Positions 22,001-48,385 of a stretch of DNA of 64,000 nt are shown here, piece after piece. The notes under the pieces are model-generated. The model made no database searches. It was not told the origin of the DNA and was given only the letters and a program-made list of their open reading frames with translations. Each line of letters starts with the position of its first letter. Position 1 is the first letter of the stretch. The translations under genes and the position numbers were made by a program. The stretch is from Lucifuga dentata (Eukaryota; Chordata; Actinopteri; Ophidiiformes; Bythitidae). The stretch spans positions 43,590 through 107,589 of the forward strand of contig VXCM01001434.1 of NCBI GenBank assembly GCA_014773175.1. The letters run 5' to 3'.

Positions 22001-22716
22001 GACCTACTCACATGACACTAACCCAAGGTAAATATACAACAGTATTGCAAAATGTCAAAGCTGCATGATTGAATTTAACACTCAAGCTGGTGCATGCCCA
22101 CGAAGAGCGCCAAAATCCACCAGATATCACTTGTTGGTTACTGCTACTCTACTACTAACACAAATGAACTTTAGGTAAACATGGCATCAGAGTATTTAGT
22201 TGTAAGTTTTCTTGTGTGGCTTTTCAATGTGTGTGAAAAGAGAGAAATATATAAATAGAGAAAGAGAGAGAAAGAGAGAGAGAGAGAGAAAGTAGCCAGC
22301 TCAGTGTGGGGTAATATGTTTTCCACTCTCAGGACAGTAATTCATGGCTTTAAGGACATGCTACACAGCCCAGGCTGCCTACAGTACAACACCACAACAG
22401 TAACAACACCCCACTTTACGACCAGCAAGCTACAAGTAAACCCTGTGTACATGAGTATATGTGTCTGTTTGCGTGTCTTTTGTTTCCAGAGGGATGTGCT
22501 TTTATATTTATAGAGAGGCAGAGTTTTTCACAGCCTCTCATGCAGTTAGTAATCCTGGCTTGGCTCAGTAAAGCGTGAGTCAGAAGGTTGATGATGTCAC
22601 ATGAAGTCTGGAGACATTTGGCAAAGCACCCAACAGGGGGAAATGGCCATCGGGCCTGGGTGGAAGAAAGCAAGAACCACGCAAAGGTGATTGCCAGACA
22701 GCGATTTTACATCTCA
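19100..22716 (-). other. rnf165: Probable long 3' UTR of rnf165
   Basis: No open gene is seen here. The rnf165 stop codon is at 22717. On the - strand the first strong AATAAA near the far end is at about 19146-19151, close to where loxhd1 ends convergently. Long 3' UTRs are usual for this gene. The extent is inferred. Confidence 0.4.
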
Positions 22717-31416
<8,700 letters not shown>

Positions 31417-34400
31417 CGTGGGTCCTTTGTTGTGTGGGCAGCCAGTGAGACAGATGGTCCATGGAAATGGTCTCGGCGCATTCAAACACACAGGTTGCGT
31501 TGTCTGCACACACGGAGCGAAGCAGCCAATCACTGCGCTTATCCGCTCAGCGTCTACGACATGGCACCCAGATCCACCAATAGGATCATAGTAGGGGCGG
31601 GGTATCTTTGCATAGGACAACCCATTCAGTAAATCCCTTCGGATAAGATTTTGTCCCTAGCAGACCCTTACATTGTTAATTTGCATTAGTACCTGGTGAG
31701 TTTACAGTGGCATTACAGCGGTTTCATTTATAATTAATTGTGGTTGTTAGTAAAATTCTGAATTAAATTACTTAAATCTAAGTCTCGATCCTGAGACACA
31801 ACCACACACAGTCATCGGAGAATGTAGCTTGGTTAATATGTTATTATTAATATCTACGTCTTATCTTGATTGATAAGGGGGAAAAACACCCCTAAACAAA
31901 AACTTAATTTTCCTGCACACCAGAAATGGTGAGAACTGCCTCTGACGCTGCCCTGAAAATCTTTGCGAATGTTCAGCCTGAAGGGTGGAGGAACAGATGG
32001 GCATGGGGAAGCTGAGGAGGTCACAAAACTTTCAGTCCCATATGTCCTCCTCTTGCAGTTCCCACCATCAAATGCTTTGAGCCCGTGGTGCCAACACAAA
32101 GAACCTTCCACAATGATTTACTTTAAGTACAGGCCAAACTACTGAAACCAGTGCTTCTTTAGTAAGAAAAAACAAACCTTAGAGCTTTCATTGTGTCAAA
32201 TCATTACTTCATAATTACCATAAAACACTAATGCAACAAAAGAGAGGTAGTGATCCCCTGTAATTTCTCTCAATAAGTTAAGAGAAAATCTGAGTTTTTA
32301 ATATTGAAGCACACAGTATAAAAAGAACACACATAGTAACACATACACAGCACACATAGTAACTATACTGCAATACATGATATTCCTGGAAAGTATCCCC
32401 TTTCTTATACAGTACTCATGAAACATCAAACTATTTGGTGTTGCTTTCTAATCCAAAACAACTTGCCAGTGAGTGAACATATTACTAAATTTAAACATAT
32501 TGCTCATTTGTTAGAGTAGAGGAATATAAATAGTGGATCTACAAGCAAAATTTTGAATGATCAAAAGCCAAATGCTCCAATAGGTAAATTAAGGTTACAT
32601 GCATTTTTTTTTATGTTGGAGCAAGGCCCTCTGGTGGTGGTTTGAATAGTCATTAATTGTAGTAAGAAGTAGTAATTGTGATTTTTGTGATTTTGAATAT
32701 AAAGTGGGAACACTGAAATGTTCATAATTTTGAATAAGATGTAAGATGTAAGAGGAAGGATCCATGTCTGAAGGAAGGATCCATGACTGTTAGAGTGAAG
32801 CAGCAGATTCATGGCTCCTTGAGACAACACTGCCCTGTAAAATTAGCATACAGCTGAGGGTCTGCCCCGAGGGTGCGCAGAGAGAGCAAAGGGCCTTTGG
32901 TTTTGGATAAGGGCCCTGCAGACTGCATTGCTTCAGTCTCTCATTGTCCTCTTCGTGTGAATTCCATATGCCTCCCTAGAGGCAGGTGTCACAGCATGAC
33001 CTCTGACCCTGCATGCTGCTTTTGTGAGGGTAAAGTTGCATTGTTCATAGTGATGAGTTGTCTAGACTGTTCAGCGATAGAACCAAAGGAAACAGTGAGA
33101 CAGTCCTTAAGTATTGTACCTATGATGACAATAATTCTTAACTCACACAGACAAAATGTACTCATATATGTCAGTTTTTAACAAATTAGAATTAAGGCCA
33201 AGCTCAGACCAACATTGTAACACTACAAATTCTACTTTTAGAATTTCCCAAATTTCTAATATTGAAATTTGGGAACAAAATTGTGCTATAAGCTATTTTA
33301 AAAGATGCCTGTCAGTGGCTATATCGTCTTCAGCAATTTCCAACCAAATTTGAGGGACATATTTCAAAGTATACATTAATTGTTTATCAAAGTTCAAAGA
33401 AAATTCCTCATCACTTTAAGTTTCCTTTCTTAACCTTTACAGTAGCTCTTCATCAAGGTTAGGTAAATGAGTTTATACACTGTCAACTGTTCTATACAGT
33501 TTGTTTGTTTTTTAATGTAAACCCTCATTTTCAAAGGACAAAATAAATTACAGGATCAATCATTAAATAATGCTCTGTTTATTTAGTTTTAAAATAGTTT
33601 CTTTTGTTCTACAGACATTTCAAGGAAGGATTTGCAGAAGCAACAAATTATACATTTGTTAATTTAAAATGAACAGCAAAATAACTGAAAATAATAGCAG
33701 AGTATGGTTAAATTACTGGTAATGATGCTAATATCTGAGTTGTGGTTAAAGATGCTATGTGCAACCATGGCTGAGTGTCAATGCCCTATTTCATATGCAC
33801 TATCCCCAAAGACATAAGCAATGTCTTAACATTTAATAGAAACCCTAAGGAATAATATCAAGATGGATTAAGCTGTTTTGCATGCAAGAGTGCTCTAGAA
33901 AAAATGCCAGTACACTGGTTGCTGCATGTAGTGGGGAGAACTGGACAATGAAAAAAAAAAAACAATAAAGTGAATTAGAAATAATTCATGTCACTTTATC
34001 CCACAACATACCGTATGCCCTGACTTCCAAATTTTAGAATATCTAGACATACCAGATAAATTCAACCTTTAAAGTCATCAAGCTGGAAGCAAAATTCTGA
34101 ACATGGTAAGAAGACAAACCGAAAACACAAAGGTCATTTTGACTTTGGTTTACTTCTTTGTATTTAGGATTTTTCCCTTTCTTTCCAGCAGACATAAAAT
34201 GATATGATCCGATAATTCTCAAGCAGGATTTAAAGAGGGGGGATGTTGCGTAACATGCCATAAAGTGAAGTTCAGTGGGAAAACAGCGTGTGAAATTCAA
34301 TCATTGATAAAAATTTACCAGCTTGGCTGCAGTTACAGAACAGCAGCAGGTCTGCATGAGGACAAAAATACGACCACAGGGGAAGAGCGAGCGAGCCCTG

Positions 34401-35760
34401 AGGATCAGGGTAAAAACAGTTCATACAGTAAATGTCTCTTCTATAAAGCCTCACACATGGGCACAAACTCAAAACCACTTTTACTCTTTTTAATATATGT
34501 GTAATAAATTCACATCTATTATTAAAATATTTGTTGTTGACATAGCAAAATCCATTACTTTATAAGGTAAAAGAATAAGCTATATATGATTCTCAAAGAA
34601 AATAGTGCACATTTCAAGGCATTCAGGCCATCTTGCTTTGCAGTATTCAATGGAAGATACCTTTCCTCAGTTGTTTTAAAGGGGTCCCCAGAGGTTTAGA
34701 GAATTTGCAGTCACTCAGAATATGCATGCAAACTATAAGTGCCACCCAGTCAGCACTAACAGCGTCATACATTCACTGATAACTACGTCACCAGGAACAT
34801 TCAGACTAAAACATGTAAATTGAGGCTTCCAAACACCCAGTGTGACTTAAAACAATACATCTTTTGTATTGCCAATACACTGCAGACAGTACTTGTTGAT
34901 AATTAAGTAGCATTTTGTAGTGTTTATAAATGTGTATTGCCGTCTGAAGTCTGATGTTACCCAGTGGTTTTCTTATTTCTTCCTCAAAAAAGGTAAAAAT
35001 CGATGGAAATTTAGTAAAAACAAACTCTGAAATTTAAGATAAACCAGAATCATATAATCTCACAACAGCACCAGAATATACATCTATCTGTATAATAAAG
35101 CAAAGCTGTCAATACAGTCTGAACTTAAAGTGAAACCAGTGGTGAGACTTCTGAGAACAAAACTGACACAAGACAGGCACAAAGCAAAGTGTGCCATCTG
35201 TTTAAGGTCTATTGTACAATAGGAAGTGTACCAGCTGCCATTTTGTTTGACCGCAGTTGGCTGCAGATAAAAAGCCAAATCTATTTGGAAAAAAAAATGC
35301 TGTTTAGAGTCTGTAGTGTAGCAGATCAACAACATCCATGGCATGTACTGACCTGCTCTCAAGCAGCAACCTTTTACTATGTAGCTTGCAAGCACACGAC
35401 ACAAATGACTACCTACAGCCATTATCAAGGGGAAAATGAGGTATTAAATAAAGGGAGGATATTGCTATCATTAACAGTTAAATCACTCTTACATTTCTAC
35501 CTGCACTTGAAGTGTTTTGACATTTCATTGTGAGTTGATTCTTTCTTAAATTCTCATAGCTTACTAAGCCACGGTCAGGGAATCACTTCAGTAGAATGGC
35601 TTTGATACACGATTGTTCAACAGAAAGTTGCAAACAGGAACAGGAAGAGTCCACGAGCAGTTACACGAGGCTGGAACTCTAGGAAGGATTTCAGCTGTAA
35701 CACTGAGGTGAGGAGGGGTGAGAGGAAGAAATAAGGAGTCTTCAGTGTACACGTTATTTT
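31417..35760. other. Intergenic: rnf165 upstream region and probable c18orf25 3' UTR
   Basis: The first 250 bases are relatively GC-rich and probably hold the rnf165 5' UTR and promoter. The rest is AT-rich. c18orf25 stops at 35761 on the - strand, and a - strand AATAAA at about 33578-33583 could end its 3' UTR. No coding frame is convincing. Confidence 0.5.
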
Positions 35761-38700
35761 TCAAAGTAGGTATTTGTGTCCGGCGTCCTCATCCAGCGTG
35801 AGGTCCACCACTTCAGGAGGCGACACCCAGTTGGGTTGAGGGGAAACAGTAGTCCAGAGCTGGGGTTGGCTTGTGCTGTTTATCTGCTCCATTGAGTTTT
35901 CCTTCCAGGAGGACAAACTCTTGATCACCCCTCCACATGGATGGGCACATCTGGATTAAAAAAAGTTGAACTGTTTCATCACAGTTATGTAAAGCACACA
36001 ACTACTCAATTTTGTACAGAGAAATCCTTCTTTGTGTTGCAATTGGCCTAATAAAGGACTGTCATTACCGTGCATTCTCTTGCACTCCCACTATTTCCAC
36101 CTCACTGTCTGAGGAGGCGATGTTAATCTGGCCCTTGTGTTGAGAACTCTCCTTGCGGGACAGCTCTGCCTGCACGTGGCCTGAAACAAACAAGAGAAAC
36201 AGTCACACACACTGCAAAGAGAGCCGTGCAGCAGTGGAGAGCTTCCGGCCTCGCTGACACACAAAGACAAGAGCTGCTTTGACACAGACAAGAACAAAAT
36301 GATAGACTTCTGACACTTGTTTTTGAATAGCTGATGGGATCGAATGAAGCGATACATTGGCAAAACTTGATATTCATGTTTTGACCATGCTGGCTAGTCA
36401 GTCATGAAAGGTCAATTCTCTCCTCTTGAAGCAGTGCCGCAAGACTTTATATGGCATAAAAAGCGAGCCAGTGGTGTGTGGGATGAAGAGAGCAGTACAT
36501 CAAAGGTGTCGTGCTGAGATTAATAGAAGCACTCCCCCACATAACTCGTTGCATATTGATGACACCCATGCCTCTACGTCTTTCCCTTTACTGATAGGAG
36601 TGGAAACTGACAGTTGAATAGGTACCGGGTTTGTAACTGACCTGAGAAAGAGCTCAGAGCTCTTATACACCCAGAGTGAGCTGCCATATCCTGGCCTCTG
36701 TGTGTTTTTAGCTCATGCTTTATCACCGTGGCCCGGACTGTCTCCACACTCATACTCTCCTGGTTAGAATCAGTGTCTGAAATATCATAGTGACCCACTA
36801 CTGGAGGCCCGTCTGTAGAAAACAAAGAAAACACTTTATTATTCAAATCATGCCTGGGAATACTATGACTCTGGAACAGAGGCTGGACACTGCATCTGTA
36901 ATGCTGCTAGCTGCACCTGTACTATATTTTCCCAGGTGCAAAGGCTAATGCTAGCAAAACTTAGTGTTATTCAAAAGGCATTTATAACATGAAACATTTG
37001 GCTTATTTATTTAATAGTATTGGTTCTCCATAATTACAGAAAATTCCCACTGGCCATAAAGTTAAACTTATTATCTCACACTTACTAAAAAAGCTACACT
37101 AGTGAGTGTCTGTTTGCAGTGCATAAAAAAAACCCTTTAGCAACAGCAATGTTTAGTCTCCATTTATTGCTTTCAAAATAACAGCCATTCACATAAAAAC
37201 TACACTAGAATACAATCATTACAAAACCCTTTTAAAATAATCTTACACAGTGAAGGAAATGTTGAATAAAAGCCAAACAATACAACAATAACTCCCTATG
37301 AGAGCGGGAACACGTATCTTTGTTCTACCCTGTAAAAAGGAGTCCCTGGGAGTGACACACACCGCTATCCAGATGTGTGCGTATGTGTGTATGAGGCTGC
37401 ACAGCACGTACAGTGAGTGAGCGATGCCAGTGGATAGCTGTTAGAAAAGGGGCGAGTACCAGGGTTACCAGAGGAGACAAGCATTTGAAATGTAAAGCCT
37501 GTGTAACCGAGACCGAAAAAGGACAAATGTAAACTGGGGTAGTCTCTTTGGTCAACAAGGACTCTCCATAGTGGCGTTTTAATGCGTGTAGTTTGCGATT
37601 GTGTAACAAGACTCCCCTTTTGACAACACAGCTACAGTAACAGCTGATTTAAAGGTACTTTCAGTTTGAACTAAGACAGCAGTTGATCTATTTAAAACCA
37701 AAGAGGCAAAGTAAGTGTGCACTGTAAAATAAAAGCAGGAACACTCAAATCATTTGAAACAGAACCATAAGGCCGAAAGAAAATTAAATAGGCCTATGTG
37801 ATAATATGTGGACATTTATCAGCGTCAGCAAAGCTATACCTCACACACATGCTGCTGATAAAAACTAATTTGGCCTTGCACATTCTATATACCAATATAC
37901 ATAATCACATGCAAACAGCAGGAAAATGATAACGCTTCAGCGGAAATCGTTGTAGGACTGACATTCAGACATATACACATACAGAAAATGCAACACTTTC
38001 CAACATCCAACGTTAATAATATTGGGCCAAAGATTCCTTCATCAGTGTCTATGGTAGTTAGTGTTTAATGTCTGTGGGGCTGTGGACTTCTAATCTGTAA
38101 AAGTAGCTGTAGAAGAGGCCTGAGGAGGAGTGATTCCACCCCCAAGACCACAGGATCTGAACCAGAGAAGGCCACTTGTTCACCTGAATCAGTCTTACAG
38201 ATTTCAAATCAGTAAACATTGTCATGCACCATAATGCAGCTGTATTACTGCAGTGTCTCCATCTGTCATAGATGCCTGGGTTGTCAGTTTAAAGTCAAGC
38301 TGCAGAACATGCAGCGTTTTCGGGAGACACAGGCCAAGACGGCAGACCAGTGCAAATCAAGATTAAGTAGTGATATTATATGAGTGAAGTTTTGAGGCTT
38401 TTGACATTTCAGCCAAAACCCACAAACAAAAGAACACATGCCTTATCTGATTTCAAAAAACTATACATAGGCTACTAAAAATAAACATGGGACTCATTTC
38501 TCCCTCACTAGTTTCATTTGTTACTGCACAAATGCAGCAATAGCAGAAAATGTAACTGAAATGAAAACACTGTAAAAAATGTAAACACTATTCTATTTAA
38601 ATTCCTACACAATGCTAAAAAAAAGCAAGAAATCAAATGGGCTGGTATATTACATCTATATTTATAGACAAATCTAAAGTTCTTAAAAATCCTAATATTG

Positions 38701-38959
38701 TGATGTTAGTAAAGCTATGCCACCAAAATAAAGAATGTCACAAGAGTTTAAGTTTTTAGTATTTTAGTAATGTATTGATTTGAACCTGATTTCTAAAGAA
38801 ATAGCTCTATATATCATTCCTAGCTTGAATTCAGAATGACAAGGCACATGCTACTAAGCAGCAGCACCCTACTTAGCACTGTAATAACGGCTGCCCAGGT
38901 GCTGTAACGCACAGTCTGTGTGAATGACATAATCAGCTACTCTGTGTCTGAGTAGCCGG

Positions 38960-38990
<31 letters not shown>

Positions 38991-41900
38991 CAACAACCAT
39001 GAAACAGGCCATACAACAAGCACAATGAGCCCTGACTCAACAATCTATTGAAATATGTCCCAGGTCATGGATGCTGCAGAAATCAAACAGGTGAGTTGAA
39101 TTATTCAGAATATCAAATCTCACAGTGATTCAGTGCTCGCACACACACTGAGCCTCGGGTCTGAACAGAGTCTAAAAGTCTTTCAAATGACCAGCTCGGG
39201 CCCAGCTGCAGTTAACGGTGTGTTTGTCCTCATAACATTTACTTACACAAACCTAAACCATGCTTTCTGCACCAAATAATTCCATATTTGATTAGGGGAC
39301 AATATGAAACTGCGAAGTGTTGCGTACAGGTGAAATCTAAACATTCAAGAGGCCAGGGTCTGGAACACCTAGATTTCCATTTGGAGTGACAACTTCAGGT
39401 AGGACGTTGTTGTGTATAGGGGTGGGGGTGAGACTGTTGTTCTCCCGGGCCAACATGTAGTTTGCCATGGTCTCTGCAGACTCCGACGATGGTAAAAAGG
39501 AACTGGGAGGGGAAGCTCGTGCCCCCCGGGAGGGCTGCTGCTGTCCCTCTAGTGCGTCACTTGAGCGTTTGGACGAGTCGTTGTCTGAGTCGAGGTGTGC
39601 GAGCTTTTCCATCCAGATGCGGANCTTGAGCGTTTGGACGAGTCGTTGTCTGAGTCGAGGTGTGCGAGCTTTTCCATCCAGATGCGGAAACGCTCCTCAG
39701 TCTGCCGCTGCATCACAGCAAATCGTGTCATGGCCTCCTCCAGAACACTGCCGATGCCATTCTTGTCCCACGAACCGCTGTCCAGCAGCCCATGAATATG
39801 GGCACCCACTCTGGATCTCTCCGATGCACGTCTGAAGCCAGCTTTAAAGACATTGAGGCCAAGCCATAAGAAAATACAGTGGCACTTTCATGCTTCGGAG
39901 GTGGACTTTTGATTTAAAGAGAAAATGACTGTTTTTTTGGTTACGTGCAGAACGACTCTTTCATGCTGATGGACAATATCATGCAGGTTGTAGCACTCAA
40001 ATCTGTGTGCGGAATGTAAAAATGACTGAAAGCATTTCATGTTCTACAGATCCCTAAAAGAAGAAAAGTGGATTTCTAAGGTGAATGTTTCAGTGGCTGC
40101 TGTTTGGAAGATGTGTTAACTGGTGAGACTTTGAAAAAAAAACACATTAGTGGAGAGGGCAGCAGATGTGTCTCAGTGTATTTGCTGCTAAAACTATAAT
40201 CATTTTCTTGTATCATGCTGCTATATTGCTCATGACGAAAATCTATGACTAGAGAAGATTTCACCCTGGAAATGCACCAAGTAGACCCTAAACTAAATAT
40301 TAAAAAACAAAACCACAAAAAAAAAAACAAAAACAAAATGCCACAAGCTAGCATTTGAATTGGGTGGAAGTTGAAACAGCCTACTGAACCAACCCAACTG
40401 GTTATTTTCAGAGAAAAAAAAAAAGGATAAAAAGATCAGCTAAATGGAAACACGAGGCCTCAATGCGGTCAGCCGGCAGAAAATACCTCCTGTTGGTCGC
40501 TACTAACGAAGAACTCAACTCACCCAAGAGATTTTCACAATTATCAGGAACTATCAGACGTGCTGTACAAGCACATACAAAGACAAGACTGAAGGTGTTT
40601 GGTCACCAGTGTTTATTCCCATAACACTTCCGTACCTGAGCTTAAATGTGCCGTTTAGGGTTAGACTATGCCAGCTTATAATAGGTTAACACAGACCTAG
40701 ACCTACAACTAGTTTCAATGCAGCTGTATGTGCATTAAGACTTTCTAGGCAGATAAGAAAGAAGCTATTCCGAGGCCTCCAGGGTGCTACAGAGCCTGTT
40801 ATTTTCAACCATCTGCTTGCAGTTCTAGAAAGCTTTTCATCACATCCTGAAATTACAGTCAGTGACAGATCAGGACCTATGGAATTTTTAAAAGCTGTAC
40901 ATAGATTTGATAAAGACAGAAAAGCACCAAATACTATAGAGCTACTACTAATCTTTAAGTGTATAAGGATTAAATTCTATTTAACTTCCCTTGATAGAAA
41001 AAAAAGGATAAATCTCTAAACTGAACATCCAAATGAAATAGTACATTAAATACAGCTGAGTCAAAACTAGAAAGACTATTTCTATCAGCACGTTTACACT
41101 AAACAGTAGCTACAGAGCCTTGAAAATCAGGCTAACGCCACACAGTGAGATCATATACCAGATTCCGTTTACAGCAAATGCTGATGATATTTGGTTTTCT
41201 TGTTGAAGTTCAGAACTCACAATACAGGTTATATTAACAAAAACCAAATTGTTTCATTCTGTATGGGTTGAATAATGTCAACTTGATTTCCACAGCATGC
41301 AAATGATGGGACAAATAAAGCAGCAACAACAACACATATACATCACAAGTGACTGGGCTTTGGGCCCTTCTAAACATACAGTCATTTTGTAAATATCTAA
41401 TGGCATGGTGAATGAAGACAAATGATGAATGAGAAAGAAAGTCAAATGTGAGTAAGGACATTAAGAGTCTGCACTGAAGTAATACTATAAAAGCTTTGTA
41501 CAAGCTGACATTACTCTACACGGCAAATGAACAAGTTGACTGTGTTGCCTGAAATGTTAAATTTATGCAGGCGTGTTGTTGTTGATAAGCTTTGATAATG
41601 TGTTTTGAATATGATGGAAAATTAACTTTGGTAAACATACACATCTCTTCCCTGTTTTGACAAATTTTTATGCTTTACATAATAAATTAAAGTGACAATA
41701 GTGTCTGCTACTGTTACCCAGTACACTGGTAGTAGCATTCTATTATTAGCATGTCTTGTGAACACTGGATGTTACCTGGGATGTTTGTGTTGATTGTCTT
41801 GCTGCCTCCTGAAGTGTCATCATCATCATCCTCAGAGGAGCTGGTGCTGGAGTCACAAGTGAGCTCGCTGTCACTAGTACTGCTGTCCTGCAGCAGGTTA

Positions 41901-42613
41901 TATTTCTTCCGTGCTGCTGCCTCTCGTTTTTGTCTCAGCAAGCGCATACGCTCCTTGTGTTTCTGGCTACGATGACCTTTCACTTTTGCCAATTTTCCAT
42001 TTATTTGCTTCTCCTGCCCTCCTACTGCCACCACGGTGGGCTGGCAGCGGTTTTTCTTTGCAGCCATTGCATTAGGTGGCATCTCGCTCTCTGAACGTGA
42101 GCGTCGGGACTTCCTCCCCATTGCTGCGGCGGCAGAGGTTTGCCCTCCTGCTGCCTGCCCAGAATCAGTGGCAGCTTCCATGTTGCCCTCTTGCTCTTCT
42201 CCTGCAGGAGGACCAGCCCCTTCTTCCCCTGAGGAGAGTGTGTCTGAGTCAGCCAGGTGGCCGCTGGATGAGGGGGAAAGCATGCAGGGATTCGAGGAGT
42301 CACTCTCATAGACATGACCAGTCACAGGCTTGTCACTCCCCGTCGAGGCATGCTGAGACTCTGGGGAGTCTCGATGGAGTTCCTTCATCAAGCAAGGCAT
42401 AGAGAGGAGACCTTGCTCACCCTCTGCATGCAAAGGGCTGTCTGCCTCTTTTTCCCTTGGTGGTGAGCTCGTACTGGTAGTGGTCTCTGTTTTAAGATGT
42501 TGCTCCAGCTCTCCCTGGACAGAAGTAGTGGCTGAATGTGCTTCAACAAGGCACTCTGGGAGGCTCTCAGCATCCACAAATTCCTCTGCCTTCTCTGAAT
42601 CAGCCATCTTCAT
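35761..42613 (-). CDS. c18orf25: c18orf25 (ark2n/arkl1), Arkadia N-terminal-like protein (4 coding exons)
   Basis: This is a relative of the N-terminal part of Arkadia without a RING domain; the human protein (ARKL1/ARK2N) is known as a phosphoprotein adaptor. The exons are 42613-41776, 36812-36642, 36180-36069 and 35950-35761, giving 436 residues. ATG at 42613 ([12 protein letters not shown]) is chosen because the human protein starts MKM; an in-frame ATG 11 codons upstream also exists. Blocks seen in order are a conserved [20 protein letters not shown], the [20 protein letters not shown] stretch, a basic region with [20 protein letters not shown], an acidic serine run, [33 protein letters not shown] (SUMO-interaction-like), and the end [10 protein letters not shown] (a second SIM-like motif) followed by KYLL. 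No zinc finger follows. It is transcribed in the same direction as rnf165. Confidence 0.93.
39337..39850 (-). CDS. Unassigned open frame inside the large c18orf25 intron; possible alternative terminal exon
   Basis: On the - strand an open frame runs from about 39850 to a stop at 39337, if one copy of the N-separated duplication (39560-39624) is removed. It reads like real protein: [20 protein letters not shown] (a probable helix), then an acidic/serine stretch, a Pro/Ser stretch, and the end [16 protein letters not shown]. No good start codon precedes the helix. A TTTAAAG acceptor (exon starting CT-GGC-TTC at about 39841) would accept the one-base overhang left by the first c18orf25 coding exon. 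I do not recognise the protein. It could be an alternative 3' exon, an exon of another gene, or chance. Confidence 0.4.
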
Positions 42614-42678
42614 GCTAGTTGAGCCCAAAGCCCAGTGGTCCAACAAACATGGACCAATGTGCCTGGACAGACACCCAC
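42614..42678 (-). other. c18orf25: c18orf25 5' UTR part of exon 2
   Basis: CATCAG at 42684-42679 (- strand) is a good acceptor before the start codon, so at least one non-coding exon lies upstream, probably near 43.9-44.1 kb. Confidence 0.55.
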
Positions 42679-42904
42679 CTGATGGAACAAAGACGTAACA
42701 TCACTCAACTCAATTCACAATGGTTCTGGTGCTTACAGAAATATGTTATATTCTGTATAATGTATTCTGAGTTGCTATTTTGCTGTTTCAAATACACAAA
42801 ATAAATTAAATGTAATTAATTTATCAGGATGAGAGATATTAAAGGATCAAAACTGCCATGATTTATGGTGACACTGTAGCTGTCAGAATTACATGCCATA
42901 AAGG

Positions 42905-43066
42905 CCTTTACTTTCAAACCTGCACATCTCCACTAAAACAAAAAAAAAATTCTCAAAGGAGTTGAGGCATAGTGCCAAAGTCAANCCTTTACTTTCAAAC
43001 CTGCACATCTCCACTAAAACAAAAAAAAAAATTCTCAAAGGAGTTGAGGCATAGTGCCAAAGTCAA
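42905..43066. other. Probable assembly artefact: 80-base duplication around one N
   Basis: Bases 42905-42984 and 42986-43066 are the same apart from the length of an A run (10 versus 11), with N at 42985 between them. The homopolymer difference would explain why the ends were not merged. Confidence 0.88.
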
Positions 43067-44039
43067 GTGATATTTTATGTCTAGTGTGTTCTTGACTATC
43101 CATTTCATTTTAGCTTGCAATCCTATGGTCATTGCATCACAGGTAAGGCTTCATGTTGCCCACTCGCTTTATATTAGCTATTACAAACTTTTATAAACTA
43201 CATTACTGCGTGCACTATTCTGGCAGTGGGATTTTCTCATTTGTATGAGTTTGTATGGGTTGTATTGTACACCACCACTATAGCCTCTTAATGAATCAGT
43301 GTTAATGACAAGCTGCACCAGAGTTTAATTACACAACTTTAATATCACCATCAACTGATCATATAAATAACAAACTGTCTTATTTTACTTATGAGCCCAA
43401 AAGTCACATTATTAATGCTCAGAATTGGGCTACTACCAACGGAGAACTATTAACTTTTACTTTATCTACTTTCAAGTCTGCTGCGATGAATCTTCAGTCT
43501 TCAGCCATAATTAACACATGAAACTGTATATGTTTTAAGCATTTATGATGTCTAAATGAATGACTACCTTTAGCTGTCTATGGCTGGCCGAGGTTAACGC
43601 AGGCTTGGATCCTGACGCTAGTGGTTTTAGCTGCGTAGTGGGACTAAGCTTGGTCGTAATTAAACCCCTCAAACTTGGCGAGAACAAGACGACAAGTCAT
43701 GGAAAAATATTCAAGTTACAGGACAGCTGCATCTCAAGACCCCAAAAATGGAAACAGAATGTAGCCATACAGCAGCGTAACAGGCAGGCTAATGCTAGCA
43801 GCAGCTAATGCTAATGTTATCTCAGTCAGACAGATAACCAACTTACCACGCTTAGTTATATACTTTTACTTCCAGTGTCCGACTCTCTGACATCTTCGGT
43901 AACCTATGGCTTTTTAAATTTACGGTACATAAATATTGTACACAAAACTGTATTTTACTCTTGTAAAGCTTGGAAGAAATTGAACGGGTTTTCGCTCGCA
44001 CCTTGCGAGCAGTGTTAGCTTAGCAGCTAGCGGTGTGTT

Positions 44040-44473
44040 TATTTTAAAATGTCTCCATCAGCCGTTCGTCGTTTCACAAAGCTACGTGCGCCACTTCCGG
44101 ACAGTCATAGCCAATCTATGACCGAGCGTCCCTACCGGCAGGATAGAAGTATTACAGGATGGTAACATCTAGCATTTTATGCTGGTTCTCTTAAAAAATA
44201 TAACAATAAATGATGGTATTTTCCTCAACGAGTTTTAAGAAATACAATTTTATTTCGATAGTGACATTTTTTGTGACGAAGATATATTTACATTTACACT
44301 TGTAATTTGTTAGCTTTAATCCAAAGTAAATAATTTTATCCTGCTAGATAAACATGTGAAGTCTTGTAAAGACGTTATGTAAACTCTGAAATTATGTCAT
44401 GCATAGTTCTTTATTGTATGAAGGGCAAAAATCCATTTTGTTTTCGTTGCTGGATTTATTAATTAATAATATT

Positions 44474-44504
<31 letters not shown>

Positions 44505-44615
44505 GAGCCTATGAGAAGTACTTCCGGGTCACTGTGACCTTTCTAGTCTCTTCCCGTGTCCGCCATCCTCCTCTCTCCGCTCCGTGGAGCAGGAATTCAC
44601 CGTTAGGTCACAAAC
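44040..44615. promoter_or_regulatory. Divergent promoter region of c18orf25 and atp5fa1
   Basis: ACTTCCGG at 44093-44100 and CCAAT at 44111-44115 lie on the c18orf25 side. On the atp5fa1 side are ACTTCCGG (44520-44527), TGACCTTT (44535-44542) and CGCCATC (44561-44567). These match ETS/GABP, nuclear-receptor half-site (ERR-like) and YY1 patterns, which are common at nuclear genes for oxidative phosphorylation. No TATA box is placed. Confidence 0.55.
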
Positions 44616-48250
<3,635 letters not shown>

Positions 48251-48379
48251 CATGTTAGTTTCTAGTCAGCTTTTGTTCATGTTTGCATCATGCAGTGTCA
48301 GTTATTCTTTCTATGAAGATTGAAAAAAAAAAATTCAAGTGGCACTTGATCTTTAATGTACAGATATCTCTTAACAGAG

Positions 48380-48385
48380 AATAAA
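48380..48385 (+). terminator. atp5fa1: Polyadenylation signal of atp5fa1
   Basis: AATAAA lies 130 bases after the stop codon, which suits a short 3' UTR for an abundant messenger RNA. Confidence 0.8.
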
